DNA from: Pempheris klunzingeri
Taxonomy: Eukaryota > Chordata > Actinopteri > Acropomatiformes > Pempheridae
Direction: 5' to 3'
Assembly: GCF_042242105.1 (NCBI RefSeq)
Contig: NC_092013.1
Span: 11,649,618-11,713,617 of the forward strand
DNA: 64,000 bases
Below the pieces are notes generated by a model. It was not told where the DNA came from. It was given only the letters and a program-made list of their open reading frames with translations, and ran no database searches. Positions 37,601 to 47,186 of the stretch are shown in pieces. The position numbers and the translations under genes are program-made. Position 1 is the stretch's first letter, and each line of letters opens with the position of its first letter.

Positions 37601-40600
37601 GAGCTTTTGCTCGAACTCTGAAAGTCCTAGTGCCAAATCTGAATGCACTTCTGAGCTGTCTCTTAGAGTGAAGGCAATAAGTGGCATCTTTGACACCTCA
37701 CCCTCTCTCCTGCGATTGAACAGTATCACCTCACAAAGAGTCAAATTGGCCAGCTTGGACCAATTCTTCTTATTTGGATCATCTTTAAGCCTGCTTTGGT
37801 ATTCTTGTCTGCACTTGTCAAGATACGTGTGCATGCTCTTAACATCCTCAGTGAAAGGGAGGAGTTGAGGTGTGTTCCACTTCCCCTCTTTTAGAGTTTG
37901 TAGGGCACGTGATGACACGCACACATCCCACTTCTTCTCATAAAGACCCCGGCTCCTCTTCAGATTCTTGAGAAATTCTTCATTGTCAGACTCTGCCATC
38001 TGCGCTTCACACTCAAGAATATCAGCGATCTTCTTCAGACTATGGCCCAGTTTCAGAGCCAAAGATGGAGTTTTGTAGAGATTTCTCTCCTCATCAAAGC
38101 CTGCCACGCCCTTTACAGCATCAATCACAAAGTTGAAGTTGGAAGGTACATAGAAGTCCTCAATCCTTTTCAGTCTGCCCATTTTCTGCGCGTGCTGAAT
38201 TAGTCTACCCATTTCTCGCATCTTTTGTCTAATGTACTCATGTTTGGTCTTGTCATGTCCATGTTTTGCATAAATGTATTCTCCAAATCTCAAAATACTT
38301 TTCTGCTGTTTGATGATGTTTGTAATGTCATCTTGGTGCATACCATTTATCAGCTCCCAAACCTTATTGGTAACGCCATCTGGGGCTGGCTGTGCAAAAG
38401 CACAGAGTGACTGGATCCGACTTCTGCCGGGCTTGTTTGTATTGCATTTTTGTGAGAGCCTGCACCTGGACATGTGCCTCCATAATGATTTTCTTTTAAG
38501 AAAAGCCTTGCAGTTTATGCAGTGCATAAAGTCACTTACTTTCGCTGTTTTTCCAGATTGCTGTTTTGGGATTAGCGTTCCACGACCAGATTTTAGGACC
38601 TCATTATTATGAGCCTGGTCTCCTTTGTTTCTAATAAGGTCAAGATACAATTTTCGCTCTTTTGAGTTCAAAGGAAAGGCAACTGCTTGTGCTACAGCCG
38701 TTTCGTCGCTGTGTCTGCGTACTAAGTGCCTCGCCATTTTAAGGCAATGTATGGGGCAGTACAGACAATAATGTGGTTTATTGTAAAGTCTGCCACCATC
38801 TTTCTTTTTCTGCAGCTTCAGCACTGACACATCTTCCAGGTTTGTGTCCGTGTTGTCACTCTTTGCTCTCCTCTCATCATTATCTTTCGGAGTACTGTCC
38901 AATGTCTTTCCTCTACAAGGCTTCGACACCTTCTGTTTCACAGATGGAACCTTGCCCATAGGTTTGTCAGATCCATCTGAACTGCTTTCATCTGTGGAGT
39001 CTTTGGATGGAATATAGTCATCATCAGTGCTTTGGATGCAGCTATCTGAGGCTTCTGTATTATCTGGCACCTTGTACATCTGATCCAGGTATTCTTTGGT
39101 AAGCTGGAAAATTAAATATAAAATGACAATTGTAGCTAAATTATCTACAAGAAACATTAACAGGTATGAAAATCTTACATGGACTTGTGTTTCCCCTAGG
39201 ATGGAGTTTAGTGGCTGAGGTGTGCACACATGACCTGTGCCTGCTGGCACCAGGAGGAAGGCCTAAGTTCATACAGTACACAGGTGCACAGTAATAACCA
39301 GGGTAATCTGTCGAAAGCAATATCAAAAGATGATCTGGTCAAATATAATAAACTACTCTGCACTTGTTTATGAAGAACACATGACCAAGTATGGCTCATG
39401 TACTTAAGATTTGAGAATTGTGCTCGATGGAACAGATAAATAAGATTTCAGGCTTTAGCCCAACAGGCAATACTGTACTTTGTACATTCAATTTGTTGTT
39501 GGTGTTGGAAACTAAAATACAGGGTTCACAAAAAGTTTGGGATGTTCGACTTTCAGGTGAAATTCATGGAAAATGTAAAAAGTTAATGCTACAGTGATAT
39601 TATATCATGAAAGTAGGACATTTCATGTGAGAATGTGAACAGCATGATGAGGAGGACTGTTTAAATACCAGTTCTGACTGAAGCAGGAAATAATTTGGTG
39701 GTGGTTCATCCTGAAATTTCACCTGAAAGCCGAATATCCCTAACTTTTTGTGAGTAGTGTAAGTAGGCAGTAATATCATGCAGATATCCATCCATCCTCT
39801 ATACCGCTTATCCATCAGTGTCGCCAATTCCAGCTGACTTTAGGAAAGAGGCGTGATCACCCTGGACTGGTGGCCAGCCAACCACAAGGCCAACATGTAG
39901 AGACAGACAACCAGTCACCCATACCTACGGGCAATTTAGAGTCACCAGTTAACGTGCATGTCTTTGGCTTGTGGGAGGAAGCCAGAGTGCCTGGAGAAAA
40001 GCCACGCAAGCATGGGGAGAACATGCAAACTCCACACATCATGCAGATAAGTGAAAAGATTAATGTTACAGCTGTAACTCCATTATTCTATACATTTACT
40101 AGGGCTGCTCTCCAGCAGTAAGGAAACAGAAGCGGCACCATTTATTAACTGACACACTGGTGCCTACACTGTACACCTACTGCTCACTCACCTGTTGCTT
40201 AACCACTAACTGTTTTTGTAGAATGAGGACAGACAAAATTTTAGCAGAGGTGCTGATCCCTCTGCATTAGCAGTGCACTTCTACTAACTGAACCTCGGAA
40301 AAACACAAGTCTGTAAGACCCCCTTAAAACCTGAAGCTGACACTTGATGTTTCCAAGAAGCGACATAAATATAGAAAATTAACAGAACTGTTCTCTGTAA
40401 CCGTAACCATTTTCTCTTTTAAAAGTTAAATGCCCTGCTAGTTTTCATTAAGCAAACTTACAAATATGCTGTCAGTTCGTTGTAGGGGCGGGACATCTGG
40501 CTCGTCAATATCAGCATGTGGGCTTTCAAGACTCCGTGCATCGGTGTCGATGTCGGCATCTAGGCTCATTACCTACGGGGGAATATATATACATATATAT

Positions 40601-43600
40601 ATATAAGTACTAGAAGAAGTAGTCACTGTAACATACTGAAAAAAACTTCCTGAGCATTTGTCAAAGAGGATTCATTTCCTACAACACCAAATGATTGCCA
40701 GTTTGCTCCTGGTTTAAGAACAGTCTGCTTGTGAGGCTTGTCATTTTAAAAGTGCTTTTTTGGCACTTACGAAACTCGAAGCTGAAAGAAAGCTTGATGA
40801 CCCTTCTGGTGGTGATGAAGAGGTCTCCCCCTCTTGGAGTAAACTTCCTGAGGGCTGGAAAACATAGAGGACACATGAATTACCATTTCTCCAGGACATG
40901 CAGGTCAGAAAGAGTTAAACATATGGCGCTGTTGTGTATAATATACAGTATGTGGATGGAAACACTAAAAACCAACATTGGATATAGTCAATGTTAAGAA
41001 CTGCATCAGCAGTTATTAGTCTCTCCCTCAGGCCTTTGTAACTGATTCATTGTTTGACTGGTCAGCTTGCATCAAAGCGTGAAAGTAAGAGAAGAAGTGA
41101 TGCACACAGAGACAAAAAGCTTGTGAGAGAGAGACTGAGTGTGAATTAAGGAGCCAACTGTGAGACAGTAGCTTAATACATTTTAATATGTTAAATAATG
41201 GTGTACTGTAGTGACTTTATATTTATTTCATTACAATAATATTGGGGTGCATGTGTTTCCATCAGTTTTCCTGGTCAACAAAGCAACTTATGCTGAATTT
41301 AAGAAAAAAGATTTATACACATTTGTAACATAATGGCAGTAAAGCTAGGTTTGTCAATGACAAGCTAAAATCTCTGCTTGTTTATCACTTACCAAACTCT
41401 GGTGAGTTGTGCATGATTCAGATGGCAGCTCTGGCAGTGATGGGGTTTCTCCGTCCTGCGGTGGAGCTGCTGTGGGCTGTACACCAGACAGGACAGATGT
41501 ATTATCATAGATGTGTGTGCTACCGCTGACATATTAAAATACAAAAGGACGCACTAAACTCACCATCAACACATCCAAAGGACCAACTCATTTACCCTGA
41601 AGCCTGAATAAACTACACTGCCATCAATCTTTCTAATTTATCAAAGCTACACTGCTAATACGCTAGTAAATAATACTGGTACAATTTTTATATGCATCAC
41701 TGCAATCGGTGCACTGATACTTGCACCTATAACTATTTTACAAGTTTCATATGTGAATCAATAAACTGGGAAGGGAACACTTCAATCACATATTGAATTC
41801 CAATGAACTAAATATTCAAAATCAGAATCTTTACTGTACATTGTGTAATTCATTGAAAACAAAGCGATGCAATAATGTCACTGGAAACCAAAATCACAAA
41901 CCGCCTGAGGGCTGGGTACAAAACCACACTGAAAATCAGAGTAAAAAACTGAAATCTATTCTATTTAATACAATTGTATTCTGTTTGCATGAATACTGTA
42001 TCACATTTGAAAGTCCACCTCATCATCATTACCTGCGTTTGGTGTTTAACACCTGTCCTGGTCTTGGATAAGTGTTTACCATGTCGCTTCCTCAGACGAT
42101 GTGAGCGTGTCCTCTTCCTGGTGGATGGTGCGCTCCGTCTGCAGGAGGTTAAACACAAAACACTGTTACATCTGAGCAGAGCAGAGATGTTTACATGGAG
42201 CCATGCTTCCTTGGATTTAGAAAGATGTGTGACTGTAACTAAACTACAGTACAGCAGCCTGTAGACGTCTCAATAAGTCAGTTTCCACCACTGCGCATCT
42301 GACCGCTTCATTTAGCCCCCAGCGCCGGTAACACAGCATTAGGGCGCAGCAGCAGCTTCTCTCACTGCGGTCCATAAGCATTATATCAACCATCACTGCA
42401 GTCCATAAGGATTATATCTACTATCACTGCAACCATCACTGCAGTCTATAAGCATTATATCTACTATCACTGCAACCATCACTGCAGTCTATAAGCATCA
42501 TACCTACTATCACTGCAACCATCACTGCAGTCTATAAGCATTATATCTACTATCACTGCAACTATCACTGCAGTCTACAAGCATTATATCTACTATCACT
42601 GCAATCATCACTGCAGTCCATAAGCATTATATCTACTATCACTGCAATCATCACTGCAACTATCACTGCAGTCTACAAGCATTATATCTACTATCACTGC
42701 AGCCATCACTGCAGTCCATAAGCATTATATCTACTATCACTGCAATCATCACTGCAACTATCACTGCAGTCTACAAGCATTATACCTACTATCACTGCAA
42801 CTATCACTGCAGTCTACAAGCATTATATCTACTATCACTGCAATCATCACTGCAGTCCATAAGCATTATATCTACTATCACTGCAATCATCACTGCAACT
42901 ATCACTGCAGTCTACAAGCATTATATCTACTATCACTGCAGCCATCACTGCAGTCCATAAGCATTATATCTACTATCACTGCAATCATCACTGCAACTAT
43001 CACTGCAGTCTACAAGCATTATACCTACTATCACTGCAACCATCACTGCAACCATCACTGCAGTCTATAAGCATTATATCTACTATCACTGCAACCATCA
43101 CTGCAGTCTATAAGCATTATATCTACTATCACTGCAACCATCACTGCAACTCCCACTGCAGTCCATAAGCAATATATCAACTATCACTGCAGTCCATAAG
43201 CATTATATCTACTCTGTTACCAGTGTACAGCATGTCAACACGTTACAGTAAGCGTTTAAATGCACCAAGAGAAATGCAAAGAGATTAATTCGTTATTTTA
43301 ATTACAATAAAAATCCAACTCCAACTCAGCTGCTTCTAGCTAATGTGTGTAACCCTCATGACCTGTAGTTACATTAAAGTTTGATTCTTCTCACATTACT
43401 CGACATTAGCAGCAGGTGTTACTGACGCTGAAACACCAGCCATGACTGTTAGCTAGCAACACTGTCCACTAGCTATACTGTCCACTAGCTATACTGTCCA
43501 CTAACAACACTATCCACTAGCTATACTGTCCACTAACAATACTGTCCACTAACAACACTATCCACTAGCTATACTGTCCACTAACAATACTGTCCACTAA

Positions 43601-44876
43601 CAACACTATCCACTAGCTATACTGTCCACTAACAATACTGTCCACTAACAATACTGTCCACTAGCTATACTGTCCACTAACAATACTGTCCACTAACAAC
43701 ACTATCCACTAGCTATACTGTCCACTAACAATACTGTCCACTAACAATACTGTCCACTAGCTATACTGTCCACTAGCTATACTGTCCACTAACAATACTG
43801 TCCACTAACAATACTGTCCACTAGCTATACTGTCCACTAACAACACTATCCACTAGCTATACTGTCCACTAACAACACTATCCACTAGCTATACTGTCCA
43901 CTAACAACACTATCCACTAGCTATACTGTCCACTAACAACACTATCCACTAGCTATACTGTCCACTAACAATACTGTCCACTAACAATACTGTCCACTAG
44001 CTATACTGTCCACTAACAACACTATCCACTAGCTATACTGTCCACTAACAATACTGTCCACTAACAATACTGTCCACTAGCTATACTGTCCACTAGCTAT
44101 ACTGTCCACTAGCTATACTGTCCACTAACAATACTGTCCACTAGCTATACTGTCCACTAACAACACTATCCACTAGCTATACTGTCCACTAACAACACTA
44201 TCCACTAGCAACACTGTCCACTAGCAACACTGTCCACTAGCAACACTGTCCACTAACAGTGCTGTCCACTAGCAACACTGTCCACTAACAATGCTGTCCA
44301 CTAGCAACACTGTCCACTAACAATGCTGTCCACTAGCAACACTGTCCTCTAGCTATACTGTCCACTAGCAACACTGTCCACTAGCAACACTGTCCACTAA
44401 CAATGCTGTCCACTAGCAACACTGTCCACTAACAATACTGTCCACTAGCAACACTGTCCACTAGCTATACTGTCCACTAGCAACACTGTCCACTAGCAAC
44501 ACTGTCCACTAACAATGCTGTCCACTAGCAACACTGTCCTCTAGCTATACTGTCCACTAGCAACACTGTCCACTAGCAACACTGTCCACTAACAATGCTG
44601 TCCACTAGCAACACTGTCCACTAGCAACACTGTCCACTAGCTATACAGTTCACTAGCAACACTGTTAGCTAGCAACACTGTCCGCACACGTTAGCATGTA
44701 GTAAGCTAGGTCGCGTTAGCATTAGCGAATCATGCTGGCATAAAAATAAGCTTTCGGCTGCAAACACTCTAAAAGTTAAATTTAACCTAGTTAATTAATA
44801 AAACAACTCTCTGTACTTACTTGGCTTTCATTACATCGTCTCTCTGCCGTCCGACCACCGTCCGTGCTGTCCGCAT
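34653..44876 (-). CDS. Tyrosine-recombinase-like protein with zinc fingers and a Myb-like domain
   Basis: Fourteen exons keep one frame: 44876-44821, 42138-42033, 41476-41393, 40854-40771, 40572-40462, 39103-37120, 37040-36969, 36864-36796, 36697-36638, 36542-36480, 35969-35943, 35532-35503, 35227-35165 and 34876-34653 (1010 residues). Order: basic N-terminus (RKRTRSHRLRKR), acidic Ser-rich part, two zinc-finger-like motifs (CLYC...H...H, about 260-278; CINC...H...C, about 342-361), an integrase-like core (about 590-785), short Ser/Lys/Asp linkers, then a Myb/SANT-like end (SSKRRHWSSAEV to TWTAVKFYVKNRITAFQR). Core residues: RRREGEV (Arg 613), KRDRKVP, TKLR (Arg 733), LGH (His 759), QYYR (Tyr 768). 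Domain calls come from pattern memory; a Crypton-like origin is inference. Nuclear DNA binding is likely. The start could also be the ATG at 44831. The 27-nt exon is the weakest call. Confidence 0.75.
35165..36864 (-). repeat. Chain of short duplicated phase-1 exons
   Basis: Six consecutive short exons (69, 60, 63, 27, 30 and 63 nt) begin after one base of a codon and end after one base, so any can be skipped or added without a frame change. Four open with GATCC, AATCC or GGTAC and encode Ser-rich starts (GSSTSSSKR, GYSTPKKKRE, GSSTSTGREE, ESSRPKKRQ). Several then carry an ESDSD-like acidic part. Most are preceded by the same TTTTAACAG or TTAACAG acceptor, and several are followed by GTATTTCACAC. 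The shared exon edges and flanks show that the units arose by duplication. Confidence 0.75.
39520..39759. mobile_element. 240-bp MITE with long inverted repeats in the recombinase-like gene
   Basis: The element is bounded by TA dinucleotides (39518-39519 and 39760-39761). Its ends are imperfect inverted repeats of about 45 bp: CAGGGTTCACAAAAAGTTTG on the left and, inverted, CACTACTCACAAAAAGTTAG on the right, both running into CTTTCAGGTGAAATT. The TA target and lack of coding sequence fit a Tc1/mariner-type MITE. It lies in the intron between the fifth and sixth coding exons. Confidence 0.85.
39782..40044 (+). mobile_element. Conserved teleost retroelement 3' segment
   Basis: CATCCATCCTCTATACCGCT, CAATTTAGAGTCACCAGTTA, GCATGTCTTTGGCTTGTGGG and GGGGAGAACATGCAAACTCC follow in the order seen in a very abundant fish repeat of likely LINE/SINE origin. 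It has no open frame and is truncated. Confidence 0.65.
42369..43215. repeat. Minisatellite of about 43 bp in intron 1 of the recombinase-like gene
   Basis: The unit joins CATCACTGCAGTCTATAAGC to ATTATATCTACTATCACTGC plus a few bases. Near-identical copies vary at CCATAA/CTATAA/CTACAA. Some units carry an extra ATCACTGCAA-type 12-15 bp subrepeat, so unit length alternates. It spans about 0.85 kb without unique spacers. Confidence 0.9.
43450..44675. repeat. 16-bp minisatellite in intron 1 of the recombinase-like gene
   Basis: About 75 head-to-tail copies of variants of GCTATACTGTCCACTA, ACAACACTATCCACTA, ACAATACTGTCCACTA and GCAACACTGTCCACTA. The left half is dominated by the CTATACT type and the right half by the GCAACACTGTCC type, with blocks of two to four variants repeated together, which points to local expansion. 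It ends beside TTAGCTAGCAACACTGTCCG. Confidence 0.92.
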
Positions 44877-45110
44877 GCTCCTGAACTTCAGGTGAGACGT
44901 GAGCGGGGGGAGGGGGTGGGGCGTCGGCGTCGCAGGTAACGTGGGGACCGAAAATGTCTGGAGAAGTGTGTCCCATCTCTCCTATGTGTCCCATCTCTCC
45001 TGTGTGTCCACCGCGGGGTGGGGGATGGGCATGAGCAGCGTGGGGACCACAGTGAAAGTGTGTCCCTCCCTCACTTTGAGTTAGTGTGGACATTTTATTG
45101 TTGCTGTTTC
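44877..45110 (-). promoter_or_regulatory. Promoter / 5' leader of the recombinase-like gene
   Basis: A locally GC- and CpG-rich island (GGGGCGTCGGCGTCGC, 44917-44932) in AT-rich surroundings. It directly precedes the first coding exon. It also contains a short direct repeat (TGTCCCATCTCTCCT, twice). A 100-codon minus-strand frame from 45093 runs through here, but splicing from it enters a stop in exon 2, so I read it as untranslated leader. Confidence 0.5.
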
Positions 45111-45269
45111 ACAGACAGATCAGTGCATCTAGGAGAAGCCCTGTACATCAGAGCAGAGCAGGGTTGGGACACAGCCCTAAATTAGAGATCATTATGAAGT
45201 TGAGCTTTTATCATCCACACTATATAAAAGTGTATTAAGTTGACTGCCAATGCTATGCATGTAGATCTA

Positions 45270-46782
45270 CACTGCTCAAAAAATAAAGGGAACACTACAA
45301 TAACACATCCTAGATCTCAATGAATGAAATATTCCAGTTGAAAATCTTTATTCATTACATAGTGGAATGCGTTGAGAACAAAATAACATAAAAATGATCA
45401 ATGTAAATCAAAATTATCCCATGAAGGTCTGGATTTGGAATCATCCTCAAAATAAAAGTGGAAAATCACATTACAGGCTGATCGAGCTTCAGGGGAAATT
45501 CCTCAAGACAAGTCCAAGTGAGGCTCAGTAGTGTGTTTGGCCTCCACGTGCCTGTGTGACCTCCCTACAACGCCTGGGCACGGTCCTGATGAGGCGGAGG
45601 ATGTTCTCCTGAGCATCAGTCAACTCCTGGACAGTCTGTGGTGCAGCGTGGCGTTGGTGGATGGACGAGACACGATGTCCCAGATGTGCTCGATTGGATT
45701 CAGGTCTGGGGAACGGGCAGGCCAGTCCATAGCATCAATGCCTTCATCATGCAGGAACTGCTGACACACTTCAGCCACACAAGGCCAAGCATTGTCATCA
45801 GAAGGAACCCAGGGCCCACTGCACCAGCATATGGTCTCACAATGGGTCTGAGGATCTCATCCCGCTACCTAATGGCAGTCAGGGTACCTCTGGCTAGCAC
45901 ATGGAGGGTTAGGGGTTAGGGCCCTCCAAAGAAATGCCTCCCCACATCATTACTGACCCACCGCCAAACCGGTCATGCTGGAGGATGTTGCAGGCAGCAG
46001 AACGTTCTCCACAGCGTCTCCAGACTCTGTCACGTCTGTCACATGCTCAGTGTGAACCTGCTCTCATCCGTGAAGAGCACAGGGGGCTAATGGTAAATCT
46101 GCCAATCTTGGTGTTCTCTGGCAAATGCCAATCGCCCTGCACGGTGTTGGGCTGTAAGCACAAGCCCCACTTGTGGACGTCGGGCCCTCATCCCACCCTC
46201 ATGGAGTCTGTTTCAGACAGTTTGAGCAGAAACATGCACATTAGTGGCCTGCTGGAGGTCATTTTGCAGGACTCTGGCAGGGCTCCTCCTGTTCCTCCTT
46301 GCACAAAGGAGGAGGCAGTGGTCCTGCTGCTGGGTTGTTGCCCTCCTACGGCCCCCTCCACGTCTCCTGGTGTACTGGCCTGTCCTGGTATCTCCTCCAT
46401 GCTCTGGACACTGTGCTGAGAGACACAGCAAACCTTCTTGCCACAGCTCGCATTGATGTGCCATCATGGATGAGCTGCACTACCTGAACAACTTCTGTGG
46501 GTTGTAGACACCACCTCATCCTCACCTCTAGGGCTGAGAGCACTGACAAAATGCCAAGTGACCAAAACATCAGCCAGAAAGGATGAGAACAGAGAAATGG
46601 TGTGTGGTCACCACCTGCAGAACCACTCCTTTATAGGGGTTGTCTGTTCCATTTGCACAACAGCAGGTGACATTGATTCATCAGTGTTGCTTCCTAACTG
46701 GACAGGTTGGTTTCACAGAAGTGTGATTGACTTGGAGTTACATTGTGTTTTTTAGGTGTTCCCTTTATTTTTTTGAGCAGTG
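45270..46782 (-). mobile_element. Tc1-like DNA transposon, degenerate
   Basis: Flanked by TA on both sides, with inverted ends: CACTGCTCAAAAAATAAAGG on the left and, inverted, CACTGCTCAAAAAAATAAAG on the right. On the minus strand the transposase begins with a paired-like helix-turn-helix ([20 protein letters not shown], then [18 protein letters not shown], about 46500-46400). The catalytic-domain remnant RSPDLNPIEHIWDI lies near 45660-45710. The frame is broken several times between them, so the copy is inactive. Length is about 1.5 kb, normal for the group. Confidence 0.92.
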
Positions 46783-47186
46783 TACATTTCATAATCTAAT
46801 GTGACTAACAATGCGACATCACCTGTATTCTCAGTCTGTATAAATGTCAGGATGGTGCCAACAGTTGGCCTGGTCGAGTCAGTATTGGCAGAGTATGTGA
46901 ACACTGCAGGTGTCCCACTGTTCTCTTCTACAGAAACAGGAAATATAAAGACAAGCTGAACAAAGGAAACATTTCTAAAACAATTTACTGAAGCATAAGA
47001 AGTTTAGGGCTATGCCGTGATTGTAACAGCCACCAAATGCAACACACAGGACGCCATTGACAAGTCTTTCATTAGGGAGGGGGCCCACTGTCATCTCCAC
47101 AGTTTTGAGCTTGCTCAGCTCCAAGTTGATCTGACCCACCAACAGGCCAGCTGTTTGATAGAGACCCCATCTGTATGCAGACTAAA

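Noticed and set aside
37263-37868. 201-codon plus-strand frame inside the large exon
   Set aside because: Antisense shadow of the recombinase-like exon. No motif of its own.
42369-44675. Coding repeat protein from the intron 1 arrays
   Set aside because: 43- and 16-bp units are not multiples of three and the frames are closed quickly.
44791-45093. 100-codon frame upstream of the recombinase-like gene as its N-terminus
   Set aside because: Its frame reaches the donor in a phase that runs into TAA in the next exon. The frame starting at 44876 joins correctly, so this part is more likely untranslated leader with a small direct repeat.
45531-46487. Plus-strand open frames over the Tc1-like element
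   Set aside because: They are antisense shadows of the transposase, whose helix-turn-helix and NPIEHIWD motifs read on the minus strand.
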